Shown here in pieces: positions 15,841-25,364 of a DNA stretch of 64,000 nucleotides; the stretch's first letter is position 1, and each line of letters begins with the position of its first letter. A program made the translations under genes and the position numbers. The DNA lies in NCBI RefSeq assembly GCF_042683165.1, contig NZ_JBHUIZ010000003.1:744001-808000 (forward strand). Reading direction: 5' to 3'. The notes under the pieces are model-generated. The model was given only the letters and a program-made list of their open reading frames with translations. It ran no database searches and had not been told where the DNA came from. This DNA comes from Tigheibacillus halophilus (GTDB taxonomy: Bacteria; Bacillota; Bacilli; Bacillales; Amphibacillaceae).

Positions 15841-17787
15841 ATGGTAAAATCTTCCTATTCCGATGACTCCATCCAAATACTGGAAGGTCTTGACGCCGTC
15901 CGCAAAAGACCCGGCATGTATATTGGCAGTACAGACCACAGAGGCCTGCACCATCTAGTATTTGAAATAGTAGATAACGCAGTGGATGAAGCGCTGGCAG
16001 GGTTTGGTAAAGAAATAAAAGTAACGATACATAATGACAACAGTATCTCTGTCACTGACAGTGGCAGAGGTATTCCCGCTGGTATGCATCGAACAGGCAG
16101 ACCAACAATGGAAGTAATATTTACTGTGTTGCATGCAGGTGGTAAATTTGGACAGGGAGGCTACAAAACCAGCGGCGGATTGCATGGTGTAGGTGCTTCA
16201 GTGGTAAATGCCCTATCTGAATGGATGGAAATAACCTCCTTTAGAGAAGGTCAAAAATATTTCCAACGATTTGAAAAGGGAGGAAAACCGGCTGGGCCAC
16301 CTGTAAACCAGGGAACGTCCAGAAAAACAGGGACGATGGTTCATTTCAAACCGGACCCAGCCATTTTTTCTACTACCACTTTTGATGAGGAAATCATTGC
16401 TGAAAGATTGCGAGAGGCAGCCTTTCTTTTAAAGGGTCTCCGCATTACCCTGCATGATATGCGATCTGAAGATAGGATGGAATTCTGTTATCCTGAAGGA
16501 TTGAAAGCCTTTGTAGATTATTTAAATGAAGACAAGGAAACCCTTCATGACGTCGTCTTTTTTGAAGGGGAACATGAGCAAATTGAAGTGGATTTCGCTT
16601 TTCAATTCAATGATGGCTTCGCAGAGAGCATGCTTTCGTTTGTCAACCATGTCAGGACGAAAGATGGCGGTACACATGAATCTGGGGCGCGCTCAGCTAC
16701 AACAAGGGTGTTTAACGATTACGCACGTAAAAATGGCTTAATCAAGGAGAAAGAAAAGAATTTGGAGGGTACGGATATCCGCGAAGGGCTGACTGCCATC
16801 GTGTCTGTTAGAATTCCGGAGGAGAAACTGCAATTCGAGGGTCAGACAAAAGCGAAGTTAGGGACCTCAGAGGCTAGATCCGCAGTTGACTCGATTGTTT
16901 CTGAAAAACTGACGTACTTTTTGGAGGAAAATCCTGATGTTGCTACATCGTTGGTGAAAAAAGCACTGAAAGCGAAAGAGGCGAGAGAGGCTGCCAGGAA
17001 AGCACGTGATGAATCCCGAAATGGCAAGAAAAAAAGAAGAAAAGATACTCTTCTCAGTGGAAAACTGACTCCGGCCCAGTCCAGAAACCCTAAAAGGAAT
17101 GAATTATACCTGGTGGAGGGAGATTCTGCGGGCGGTTCGGCAAAACAGGGGCGTGACCGCGCTTTTCAGGCAGTGTTGCCTTTGCGAGGTAAAGTAATTA
17201 ATACAGAAAAGGCCAAGCTGGAAGACATCATGAAAAATGAAGAGATTTCTACGATCATTCATACCATCGGTGCAGGTGTAGGCGGTGATTTCACTCTTGA
17301 AGACGTGCAATATGACAAAGTGATCATCATGACTGATGCTGACACAGATGGTGCCCACATACAGGTGTTGCTGCTTACGTTCTTTTACCGCTATATGCGG
17401 GCGTTAATCGAAGCTGGCAAGGTATTTATCGCATTGCCGCCGCTTTTCAAAATTTCAAAAGGCAAGGGTAAAAAGGAGCAAGTCATTTATACTTGGGATG
17501 AAAATGAACTGCAAGCTGCGATAAAAAAGATGAAAAACGGCTATACCATCCAGCGATACAAAGGACTTGGTGAAATGAACGCCGACCAGCTATGGGAAAC
17601 AACGATGAATCCCGAGAGCCGGACATTGATCAGAGTTACCATTGAAGATATGGCCCGTGCGGAAAGAAGAGTGACGACTCTAATGGGCGATAAGGTTGAA
17701 CCAAGAAGAAAATGGATTGAGGGTAACGTCGCCTTTGGATTGGAAGAAGAAACAAACATATTGGAGAACGATAAAATCCATTCCTGA
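15841..17787 (+). CDS. parE: DNA topoisomerase IV subunit B
   Basis: This 648-residue ATPase subunit of topoisomerase IV, with ParC, decatenates daughter chromosomes. The GHKL ATPase motifs are present (EIVDNAVDEALAG, DSGRGIP, GLHGVGAS), then the transducer with QTKAKLG, and the TOPRIM domain with LVEGDSAGGSAKQGRDR and the metal-binding DTDGAH. Absence of the extended GyrB-only features and the downstream parC make it ParE rather than GyrB. ATG 15841 is preferred to the TTG one codon earlier; GGGGG lies upstream. Confidence 0.97.
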   Translation: MVKSSYSDDSIQILEGLDAVRKRPGMYIGSTDHRGLHHLVFEIVDNAVDEALAGFGKEIKVTIHNDNSISVTDSGRGIPAGMHRTGRPTMEVIFTVLHAGGKFGQGGYKTSGGLHGVGASVVNALSEWMEITSFREGQKYFQRFEKGGKPAGPPVNQGTSRKTGTMVHFKPDPAIFSTTTFDEEIIAERLREAAFLLKGLRITLHDMRSEDRMEFCYPEGLKAFVDYLNEDKETLHDVVFFEGEHEQIEVDFAFQFNDGFAESMLSFVNHVRTKDGGTHESGARSATTRVFNDYARKNGLIKEKEKNLEGTDIREGLTAIVSVRIPEEKLQFEGQTKAKLGTSEARSAVDSIVSEKLTYFLEENPDVATSLVKKALKAKEAREAARKARDESRNGKKKRRKDTLLSGKLTPAQSRNPKRNELYLVEGDSAGGSAKQGRDRAFQAVLPLRGKVINTEKAKLEDIMKNEEISTIIHTIGAGVGGDFTLEDVQYDKVIIMTDADTDGAHIQVLLLTFFYRYMRALIEAGKVFIALPPLFKISKGKGKKEQVIYTWDENELQAAIKKMKNGYTIQRYKGLGEMNADQLWETTMNPESRTLIRVTIEDMARAERRVTTLMGDKVEPRRKWIEGNVAFGLEEETNILENDKIHS

Positions 17788-17821
17788 TTTTTAGTGTAGT
17801 AAAAAGGTAGGGGGAATTGAT

Positions 17822-20272
17822 TTGGAAAATGCCGAGAAGTTTTTGGATCTGCCATTAGAAGAGGTTATCGGTGACCGTTTTGGCAGATATAGTAAATATA
17901 TTATTCAGGATAGGGCGCTGCCAGATGTGCGCGATGGCCTAAAGCCTGTACAAAGACGTATTTTGTATGCCATGTTCCAAGAAAAGAACACACATGATAA
18001 GCATTTTCGAAAATCGGCAAAGACGGTCGGAACAGTAATCGGTAATTATCATCCGCATGGAGATTCGTCGGTGTATGAAGCAATGGTCCGTCTCAGCCAA
18101 GATTGGAAAATGCAAAACGAACTTGTGGAGATGCACGGTAATAATGGGAGCCTTGATGGGGATCCACCAGCCGCCATGCGATACACGGAGGCGCGTCTTT
18201 CCAGCATCGCCTCTGAATTATTGCGAGATATTCACAAAGAGACCGTGGAATTTATCCCTAATTTTGATGATACGGAAAATGAACCGGTTGTATTGCCGGC
18301 AAAATTTCCTAATTTACTTGTCAACGGGTCCACTGGAATATCTGCCGGTTATGCGACAGATATTCCGCCGCATAATTTGGCCGAAGTCATAGATGCCGTC
18401 ATCAAAAGGATTAATAAGCCTGAAGCAGATGTTGATGAGCTGATGAAAGCGATCAAAGGACCGGATTTTCCGACTGGAGGGATCATCCAGGGAATTGAGG
18501 GCATAAAAAAAGCCTATGAAACAGGAAAAGGCAAGATTGTAGTACGTGGAACAGCAAGAGTGGAAGAAATTCGCGGCAATAGGGAACAGATTGTCATCGA
18601 GGAAATTCCTTATGATGTTAACAAAGCAAGCATGGTCAAGAAAATGGATGAACTGCGAGTGGATCGAAAAGTGGAGGGCATTGCGGAAGTGCGTGATGAA
18701 ACCGACAGGAGCGGTCTGCGTATTGTCATCGAGTTAAAAAAAGATGTCAATAGTGAAGGTGTATTGCATTATTTATACAAGAATACTGATTTGCAAGTGA
18801 CTTACCATTTCAATATGGTCGCCATTCAGGACAAAACACCAAAATTGTTATCTTTGCCGCAAATGCTTGATGCATATATTGCACACCAGAAAGAAGTTGT
18901 CACCCGGCAATCGATTTATGATTTAAATCAGGCGCAGGCCAGGGCACATATAGTTGAGGGATTGATCAAGGCGATATCTATTCTAGACGAACTGATTGCA
19001 ACTATCCGTGCTTCAAAAGATAAACAAGATGCGAAGCAGCAAATCATCACGAAGTACGGATTTTCTGAAAAACAAGCAGAAGCCATTGTCATGCTGCAGC
19101 TTTATCGTTTAACCAATACAGATATTGTTTCATTGCAGGAAGAAGCTGCCGAACTGGCAAAAATCATAGCAGATCTGGAAGCAATTCTGAATGATGAAAA
19201 AAAACTGTTGGAAACGATTAAAACGGACTTGCGTAAGTTGAAAACAAAATATGGGATACCTAGAAAATCTCAAATCGAACAGAAGATTGAAGAGTTGACC
19301 ATTGACATCGATGTGCTTGTGGCAAGTGAAGATGTTGTTGTATCTGTCACACATGGTGGATATATCAAGCGGACCAGCCTTCGTTCTTACAGTGCTTCAA
19401 ACGGCGAAGATTTTGCCATCAAAGAAAATGACCATCTCCTTGGTTTATTTGAAATAAACACAACTGATAAGCTTTTGTTATTCACCAATAAGGGGAATTA
19501 CTTATATATACCTGTCCATCAGCTGCCCGATATTCGCTGGAAAGACATTGGACAGCACGTTTCCAATCTTGTCGGACTGGAAAAAGCGGAGTATATTATC
19601 AAAGCAGTTCCTATCAGAAGTTTTTCGGAAGAGCAATATATATTGTTTTTCACAAAAAATGGAATGGTCAAAAAGAGCCTGCTGAAATTGTATGAGGCTC
19701 AGCGCTATTCCAAACCATTGATTGCATTAAATCTTAAAAAAGACGATGAAGTTGTGGATGTTCATGTGACCAACGGGCATGCAGACGTGTTTGTTGCTTC
19801 CAATAAAGGCTTCGGTTTATGGTATCATGAATCAGAAATTTCTCTTGTTGGACAGCGTGCATCAGGTGTAAAAGCAATATTGTTGAAAAAAGATGAGTAC
19901 GTGGTGAATGGTCAAATTTTTGATGATTTGGCAGATCCTAACTTGGTTGCTGTGACACAGCGGGGGGCTTGCAAAAGAATGAAATTGCAGGTATTTGAAA
20001 AAACCTCACGAGCTAAAAGAGGTTTGGTCATGTTGAGGGAACTGAAAAACAAACCACACCAGCTGCGCGGTTTGTATACAGTCGATGAACAAGACACATT
20101 ATGTTTGAATACATCGTATGAGGAAACACACATACTATATCCATTGGAATTGCCGATAAGCGATCGGTACAGTAACGGTTCGTTTGTAGTCGATTCCGAT
20201 ACGCACGGAGAGGTCGTCCATGTATGGAAACAGGCGCGTTACGAGAAGCCGTTTTCCACTGAAGAGAAATAG
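17822..20272 (+). CDS. parC: DNA topoisomerase IV subunit A
   Basis: This 816-residue breakage-reunion subunit of topoisomerase IV has the winged-helix domain with the quinolone-resistance region HPHGDSSVYEAMVRLSQ; the serine and glutamate that mutate in resistant strains are unchanged. The catalytic Tyr is in AAMRYTEARLS. A coiled-coil tower and a C-terminal beta-pinwheel follow. It starts with TTG 17822 behind AGGGGG, 34 bases after parE, so the two form one operon. A terminator pair closes the unit. Confidence 0.97.
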   Translation: MENAEKFLDLPLEEVIGDRFGRYSKYIIQDRALPDVRDGLKPVQRRILYAMFQEKNTHDKHFRKSAKTVGTVIGNYHPHGDSSVYEAMVRLSQDWKMQNELVEMHGNNGSLDGDPPAAMRYTEARLSSIASELLRDIHKETVEFIPNFDDTENEPVVLPAKFPNLLVNGSTGISAGYATDIPPHNLAEVIDAVIKRINKPEADVDELMKAIKGPDFPTGGIIQGIEGIKKAYETGKGKIVVRGTARVEEIRGNREQIVIEEIPYDVNKASMVKKMDELRVDRKVEGIAEVRDETDRSGLRIVIELKKDVNSEGVLHYLYKNTDLQVTYHFNMVAIQDKTPKLLSLPQMLDAYIAHQKEVVTRQSIYDLNQAQARAHIVEGLIKAISILDELIATIRASKDKQDAKQQIITKYGFSEKQAEAIVMLQLYRLTNTDIVSLQEEAAELAKIIADLEAILNDEKKLLETIKTDLRKLKTKYGIPRKSQIEQKIEELTIDIDVLVASEDVVVSVTHGGYIKRTSLRSYSASNGEDFAIKENDHLLGLFEINTTDKLLLFTNKGNYLYIPVHQLPDIRWKDIGQHVSNLVGLEKAEYIIKAVPIRSFSEEQYILFFTKNGMVKKSLLKLYEAQRYSKPLIALNLKKDDEVVDVHVTNGHADVFVASNKGFGLWYHESEISLVGQRASGVKAILLKKDEYVVNGQIFDDLADPNLVAVTQRGACKRMKLQVFEKTSRAKRGLVMLRELKNKPHQLRGLYTVDEQDTLCLNTSYEETHILYPLELPISDRYSNGSFVVDSDTHGEVVHVWKQARYEKPFSTEEK

Positions 20273-20368
20273 CATTTTAAAGCGCTCAGCAGTTACGAAT
20301 CATTTCTGTTAACTGTTGGGCTATTTTCATATCAATATGTGCAGAGCAGCGGGCATGTGGCAAACATC

Positions 20369-20408
20369 AAAAAACCTCAGAAAATATCACTGATTCTGAG
20401 GTTTTTTG
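20369..20408. terminator. Bidirectional terminator between parC and yqhL
   Basis: AAAAAACCTCAGAA pairs with TTCTGAGGTTTTTT around an 11-base loop. Confidence 0.85.
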
Positions 20409-20410
20409 AG

Positions 20411-20782
20411 TTATGATTTTTTTATCTTGCCTGTCCACTTCTTAAATCCGCCTTTAAGCTGGTTGACATCCTCATATCCTTTTTTATGCAAAACCTGTGC
20501 AGCTCTTGCAGATCTGGATCCGCTTTGGCAATAAAGGTATACTGGCTTGTCCTTCCGGAGTTCGACAAGGCGTTGTTTCAGTTGAGTCAATGGGATGTTG
20601 CGCGCCCCTAGAATATGGCCGTTTTTAAACTCCTGCGGTTCCCTGACATCAATCAGCTGTGCTTTTCTGTAGCCTTCGCGGAACTGGTCTTCACTCATTA
20701 TTTTCAAATATGATTTCTGCTTAAAAAAGCGAATCAACCCAATAACGAATATAACAACCAATAATATAATCAGAAATTTCAT
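20411..20782 (-). CDS. yqhL: Membrane-anchored rhodanese-like protein YqhL
   Basis: This 123-residue protein has an N-terminal membrane helix (about 3-22) and a rhodanese domain. The active-site loop is YCQSGSRSARA with Cys in the expected place, so it could transfer sulfane sulfur. The physiological partner is unknown. The start at 20782 (MKFLIILL) is favoured by an upstream GGGGG, although it is a little distant; a longer form to 20815 has no ribosome-binding site. In B. subtilis yqhL is followed by lipM and mntR; lipM is absent here. Confidence 0.9.
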   Translation of the reverse strand: MKFLIILLVVIFVIGLIRFFKQKSYLKIMSEDQFREGYRKAQLIDVREPQEFKNGHILGARNIPLTQLKQRLVELRKDKPVYLYCQSGSRSARAAQVLHKKGYEDVNQLKGGFKKWTGKIKKS

Positions 20783-20988
20783 TTTACCAATTTCCCCCGT
20801 TTTCTTTTCGTTCATTATTCATTATAGAATCAAATGATGTATTTTTCAAAGGTTTTCATTGCGGTTAATGGATAACTGAAGAAATCATGAAAATAGGTGG
20901 GCTTGTTTCATTTTTCATTTTCGTGTATGCTATGAAGAGAAACAGTTTTGCCTTAGATAAAAAATTATTCCCGAAAAGAGGAAACAGG

Positions 20989-21405
20989 ATGCCTACACCA
21001 AGTATGGAAGATTATATCGAACTTATATATAATTTGATTGATAAGAAGGGATATGCCAGAGTTTCTGATATTGCTGACTCTCTCGAGGTCCATCCTTCAT
21101 CTGTCACCAAGATGGTGCAAAAGCTCGACAAAGATGGTTATCTGAATTATGAGAAGTACCGTGGTTTTGTCCTAACTGAAAATGGTAAACAAATAGGCGA
21201 GCGTCTCGTATTCCGCCATGAATTGCTGGAACAGTTTTTGGAAATCATCGGGGTTGATAAAGACAAAATATATCATGATGTGGAAGGAATCGAACATCAT
21301 TTAAGCTGGAACTCCATCGACCGGATTGGTGTTCTTGTGAATTATTTTAATAATGACCCGTCAAGAATAGATGAATTGAAAAAGTTGGGCCGGATGACAA
21401 AATAG
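20989..21405 (+). CDS. mntR: Manganese-dependent transcriptional regulator MntR
   Basis: This 138-residue DtxR-family repressor shuts off manganese uptake when Mn(II) is sufficient. It has an N-terminal winged helix (VSDIADSLEVHPSSVTKMVQKL) and a dimerisation domain. All six metal ligands of B. subtilis MntR are present at the same numbers: Asp8, Glu11, His77, Glu99, Glu102 and His103. ATG 20989 follows AAAAGAGG; the frame upstream to 20887 is a longer, unlikely alternative. No manganese transporter gene lies nearby, so it acts in trans. Confidence 0.96.
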   Translation: MPTPSMEDYIELIYNLIDKKGYARVSDIADSLEVHPSSVTKMVQKLDKDGYLNYEKYRGFVLTENGKQIGERLVFRHELLEQFLEIIGVDKDKIYHDVEGIEHHLSWNSIDRIGVLVNYFNNDPSRIDELKKLGRMTK

Positions 21406-21484
21406 TTCTCTGATTCCGGTTCTAAATTCGCCATTCAGGTCTATGATTAAGTAAGTCTGAATTTGATGGCGGAGGGGAAAACGT

Positions 21485-22375
21485 ATGAAGATTGATGCAG
21501 TTTTTTCCGGCGGAGGTGTAAAAGCCTTTGCTTTTATTGGTGCATTGCAAAGTATAAAAGATAAAAAACTGCAAATAGAACGGGTTGCGGGGACTTCAGC
21601 TGGTGCGATGTTGGCAGGCTTTTTAGCTGCGGGGTACAGTTTATCGGAAATAGAAAAAGTCATGGGGGAAATTCAACTGCAAAAGCTTCTTGACCCACCA
21701 AAGATTACAACTTTCATTCCTTTGAGCCGTTGGTTTTTTCTCTATTTTCAAATGGGATTAAACCGTGGCAATCTGCTGGAAAATTGGATTCACGAAAAAC
21801 TGGCGGCCAAAGGAGTATATGCTTTCTCAGATTTGCCGCATCAAAAACTAAAGGTTGTTGTAAGTGATTTAACGCTGGGGAAATTAATTGTTTTACCGGA
21901 TGACCTGCAAAGGGTTTACGGTATAGACCCTAAATACTTTTCTGTCGCCAAAGCCATTCGAATGAGTGCTGGATTTCCATATTTTTTCATGCCAAAAAAA
22001 TTGCCTGGTAAAACAAAAGAAAAAAGCCTGATAGTTGATGGGGGTCTGCTAAGCAATTTTCCACTGTGGATTTTTGACAGGGACCAGTCTGCACAAACCC
22101 GCCCGGTATTGGGTATCAAATTAAGCGAATCATTGGAGAATATCCAACCGCGAAAAATCAAAAATGCAATAGATATGTTCCTCGCATTATTTTCTACAAT
22201 GAAGCAAGCACATGATGCTAGATTTATTTCCAAATCCGAAGAAAAAAACATCATATTTATTCCAGTCAATAATATTTTAGCAACGGACTTTCAAATACAG
22301 CCCGAAATAATCAGTGAATTAGTAGAGGCGGGGCGAACTCGTGCCGATCAGTTTCTAAAGAAATGGCCTAGATGA
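21485..22375 (+). CDS. yqhO: Patatin-like phospholipase YqhO
   Basis: This 296-residue patatin-family serine hydrolase has the oxyanion loop FSGGGVKAFAFIGAL, the nucleophile elbow GTSAGA and the catalytic Asp in VDGGLLSNFP. It probably hydrolyses membrane lipids from the inside; the natural substrate is not known. ATG 21485 follows GAGGGG. The position between mntR and yqhP equals B. subtilis. Confidence 0.93.
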   Translation: MKIDAVFSGGGVKAFAFIGALQSIKDKKLQIERVAGTSAGAMLAGFLAAGYSLSEIEKVMGEIQLQKLLDPPKITTFIPLSRWFFLYFQMGLNRGNLLENWIHEKLAAKGVYAFSDLPHQKLKVVVSDLTLGKLIVLPDDLQRVYGIDPKYFSVAKAIRMSAGFPYFFMPKKLPGKTKEKSLIVDGGLLSNFPLWIFDRDQSAQTRPVLGIKLSESLENIQPRKIKNAIDMFLALFSTMKQAHDARFISKSEEKNIIFIPVNNILATDFQIQPEIISELVEAGRTRADQFLKKWPR

Positions 22376-22429
22376 ATGATCTACAAAATAAAATGTGTAA
22401 ATGTCGGACTGTCTGTGGTCAGATAGATA

Positions 22430-22474
22430 ATAAATAAGCGGGCGCCATTCAATTGGACGCCCGCTTATTATTCC
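22430..22474. terminator. Bidirectional terminator between yqhO and yqhP
   Basis: AATAAGCGGGC pairs with GCCCGCTTATT. The structure overlaps the yqhP stop codon. Confidence 0.75.
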
Positions 22475-22832
22475 GTTTGGATTTATTCCCATCAATCACG
22501 CGTAAATGACTGGGGCCTTTCCGGATTCTTTTTTTGATTTGTGTTTGTTTCAGTTTGCCTGGCGAAGCTTTTTTGCTAGTGCTCGGAGCATGCTTCTTAT
22601 ATTTTCGTGTAGATTGCTTGACGGCTTTGCGGTATTTTTTCATTTCATTTCCTGACCTTCTCGTTCTGCCAAAGAGGAAGTAAAAAGCTATCGTCGCTAC
22701 CGCTGCGACTCCGACCATTATAAAGATACTTTTTAAAAATCCAGAAGTATTAGTGACCAGCTGTGCAATGATGCCAATAACAGCCAAACCGATGATGATA
22801 TACACTAACTTGGAAAAAACATTACGAAGCAT
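22449..22832 (-). CDS. yqhP: YqhP membrane protein (SA1362 family)
   Basis: This 127-residue protein has two N-terminal membrane helices (about 8-28 and 33-54) and a strongly basic, disordered C-terminal half rich in Lys, Arg and Ser. Topology and location match YqhP of B. subtilis (SA1362-family proteins). The function is unknown. The ATG at 22832 has AAAAAAGGAG upstream. In B. subtilis yqhQ lies between this gene and yqhR; it is missing here. Confidence 0.88.
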   Translation of the reverse strand: MLRNVFSKLVYIIIGLAVIGIIAQLVTNTSGFLKSIFIMVGVAAVATIAFYFLFGRTRRSGNEMKKYRKAVKQSTRKYKKHAPSTSKKASPGKLKQTQIKKRIRKGPSHLRVIDGNKSKRNNKRASN

Positions 22833-23133
22833 TTGATCACTCCTTTTTTGGTTGCAATCGAAATTCCCGGCATTTGTACAAACAGAAAAACATTATATAT
22901 CTTATTTCACTTAGCAGAATGGAATTGAAAAAACTGATCTACTATTTGTATACCACTTCTGCAAATTTTTATACATTATTGTTACAAAAAAATATTTTCT
23001 TATTTATATATTACAAGAAAGTATCATGTAAAACCAGCTCATTTGTAAATGACAAGCCGGCCTACCGGTTCAGGAATGTTTTTTGATTTTATTGATAGGA
23101 AATGGCAATACTATCTGAATGGAGGTAGATAGT
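22833..23133. other. 301-base AT-rich divergent region between yqhP and yqhR
   Basis: It contains the yqhP and yqhR ribosome-binding sites and long A/T tracts. A 70-codon open frame at 22874-23086 is low-complexity (Ile, Leu, Tyr, Lys) without a ribosome-binding site and is not called. No clear operator was seen. Confidence 0.5.
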
Positions 23134-23670
23134 ATGAGTCAAGAAACGCGATCTGGAGCACAAAATGTTAACCCAGCAGCTTCATTGCTGGGAAAAGTGG
23201 CTGTTACCGGTTTTGTCGGCGGTATCTTTTGGAGTATCATCGGTATATTTTCATATTATTTCAATTTTGCTGAGGTGGGACCAAAAACGTTCATTTTACG
23301 ATCCTGGCTGAAAACAGAGTGGACAGATGGGTGGCTTGGGGAGATCGTTTCCATATTTATCTGTGGTTTTCTTTCGATTGCCATGGCTTTTATTTATTAT
23401 ATATTATTAAAAAAGTGGTATTCGATGTGGGGCGGTGTCTTGTTTGGCATCGTTTGTTGGATATTCATATTCATTATGTTCCATCCGGTATATCCTTCCA
23501 TCCCGCCAGTGCAGGAGATGAAACTGGAAACGATTATTTCCACCTTGAGTATATTCGTGATTTACGGTGTTTTTATCGGGTATTCTATCGCATATGATTA
23601 TTATGATGCGCATATCAAAGAAATGCAATTAACCCAAAAAAAGCAAAATAATAAAAAATCACAGGGGTAG
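23134..23670 (+). CDS. yqhR: YqhR conserved membrane protein
   Basis: This 178-residue protein has four predicted membrane helices (about 22-45, 75-97, 102-123 and 140-162) and a Lys-rich tail. It keeps the YqhR features LRSWLKTEWTDGWLG and FHPVYPSIPP. The function is unknown. ATG 23134 follows GGAGG. It lies just upstream of aroQ, as in B. subtilis. Confidence 0.92.
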   Translation: MSQETRSGAQNVNPAASLLGKVAVTGFVGGIFWSIIGIFSYYFNFAEVGPKTFILRSWLKTEWTDGWLGEIVSIFICGFLSIAMAFIYYILLKKWYSMWGGVLFGIVCWIFIFIMFHPVYPSIPPVQEMKLETIISTLSIFVIYGVFIGYSIAYDYYDAHIKEMQLTQKKQNNKKSQG

Positions 23671-23753
23671 GACAGTTGTCTCTTTTGTGATTTGTGCTGA
23701 CTTTATGATAAACTAATGAAGTCAATACAGTTATCAGCAAAGGGATGAGAGGG

Positions 23754-24197
23754 ATGGAAAGGCTGTTGCTTTTGAATGGACCCAATATAAATTTGTTGGG
23801 GAAACGGGAAAAAGATATTTATGGCAGCTGCACACTGGAGGAAATAGAAAAAGAAGTTCGTCAAACCGCGCAGGCAGAAGGGTTCGCAGTTGATACTTTC
23901 CAGTCGAATCATGAAGGGGAACTTGTCGATCGCTTGCAGCAGGCCAACGGAGATTATGCAGGAATCATTTTCAATCCGGCAGCATACACACATACCAGCA
24001 TCGCGCTTCGTGATGCGATTGCAGCTATAGATGTCCCGGTTATTGAAGTACATATTTCAAATATACATGCCCGAGAGGTTTTTCGCCACCAGTCCATGCT
24101 GGCACCAGTATGTGCTGGACAGATTGTCGGCCTTGGCAAGACGGGTTACCGGTTGGCGTGTCTTGCGTTAATGGAGAAAGCGAAAAGCAACTTATAA
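23754..24197 (+). CDS. aroQ: Type II 3-dehydroquinate dehydratase
   Basis: This 147-residue enzyme dehydrates 3-dehydroquinate in the shikimate pathway. The catalytic loop is LGKREKDIYGSCTLEEI with its Tyr and Arg. NPAAYTHTSIALRDAI and EVHISNIHAREVFRHQS carry the substrate-binding Asn, His and Glu residues. ATG 23754 has AAAGGG nine bases upstream; the ATG at 23745 sits too close to it. It is followed at 21 bases by pepP. Confidence 0.95.
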   Translation: MERLLLLNGPNINLLGKREKDIYGSCTLEEIEKEVRQTAQAEGFAVDTFQSNHEGELVDRLQQANGDYAGIIFNPAAYTHTSIALRDAIAAIDVPVIEVHISNIHAREVFRHQSMLAPVCAGQIVGLGKTGYRLACLALMEKAKSNL

Positions 24198-24218
24198 TCA
24201 ATTTGGAGGGGAAGAAAT

Positions 24219-25280
24219 ATGGAGAAATTGAACAAAATCAGAACAGCAATGCAAGCAGAAAATTTGGATGCATTATTAATCACCAGCCCGATAAACAGGA
24301 GATACATGTCAGGCTTTACCGGAACAGCAGGAGTTGTACTGATTACATTGGAAAAAGCGATTTTCATCACTGATTTTCGTTATACAAGCCAGGCTTCTGA
24401 ACAGGCGAAAGGATTTGAAGTTGTAGAACATAAGCAAGCTATTGAATTGGAAATACGCGATCAGCTTATCATGGAAAAGGCAAAAAGAGTCGGGTTTGAA
24501 AAAAATCAGGTTACTTTTGCTATGTATGAACAATACAAAAATATAATTGAAGGGGAACTGGTTCCTGTCAGTGACTTGGTTGAAAATCTGCGTCTTTATA
24601 AGTCAGCTGATGAACTGGCAGTGATGAAAAAGGCTGCCGAGATTGCTGATGCAGCTTTTCAGCATATTCAAGGATTCATCAAGCCGGGTGTGAAAGAGAT
24701 TGAGGTTTCCAACGAACTGGAATTTTTCATGCGCAGGCAGGGGGCAGATTCCTCAAGCTTCGACACGATTGTTGCATCTGGCTGGCGATCAGCTTTACCA
24801 CATGGTGTCGCTTCGCAAAAAGAAATTCAAAGCGGAGAACTGGTAACACTGGACTACGGCGCCCTATATCAGGGATATTGTTCTGACACAACACGAACGG
24901 TTGCGGTAGGTGAAATCAGTGATGAGCTAAAAAATATCTATGATATTGTTTTAGAGGCGCAGCTTCGTGGAGTGAAAGGAATAAAGCCCGGAATGACCGG
25001 TAAGGAAGCTGATGCGTTGACACGAAACTATATTACTGAAAAAGGATATGGCGATCATTTTGGCCACTCGACAGGACATGGATTAGGTATGGAAGTACAT
25101 GAGGCGCCTGCATTGTCCTATCGTTCTGCAACTGTACTAAAGCCTGGAATGGTAGTTACCGTAGAACCAGGGATTTATGTACCGAATGTTGGCGGATGCC
25201 GAATCGAAGACGACATTATCATTACAGAAAATGGTAATGAACGCTTGACAACAAGCTCAAAAGAACTGATTATATTATAG
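24219..25280 (+). CDS. pepP: Xaa-Pro aminopeptidase (M24B family)
   Basis: This 353-residue metallopeptidase removes N-terminal residues preceding proline. The creatinase-type N-terminal domain (about 1-125) is followed by the pita-bread domain with metal ligands in LDYGALYQGYCSDTTRT, HSTGHGLGMEVHEAP, VEPGIYVPNVGG and IEDD. It is yqhT in B. subtilis. ATG 24219 follows GGAGGGG. It lies between aroQ and efp, possibly cotranscribed with both. Confidence 0.95.
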   Translation: MEKLNKIRTAMQAENLDALLITSPINRRYMSGFTGTAGVVLITLEKAIFITDFRYTSQASEQAKGFEVVEHKQAIELEIRDQLIMEKAKRVGFEKNQVTFAMYEQYKNIIEGELVPVSDLVENLRLYKSADELAVMKKAAEIADAAFQHIQGFIKPGVKEIEVSNELEFFMRRQGADSSSFDTIVASGWRSALPHGVASQKEIQSGELVTLDYGALYQGYCSDTTRTVAVGEISDELKNIYDIVLEAQLRGVKGIKPGMTGKEADALTRNYITEKGYGDHFGHSTGHGLGMEVHEAPALSYRSATVLKPGMVVTVEPGIYVPNVGGCRIEDDIIITENGNERLTTSSKELIIL

Positions 25281-25364
25281 GGTTTAAAATAGATTGTCTT
25301 AAAGCGATCTGATCGTTTAGATGCATGAAGTAAACGACACACCATGAAAAGAGGAGGAACCCAG

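Noticed and set aside
22874..23086. 70-codon AT-rich frame between yqhP and yqhR
   Set aside because: Low-complexity residues, no ribosome-binding site; expected by chance in AT-rich DNA.
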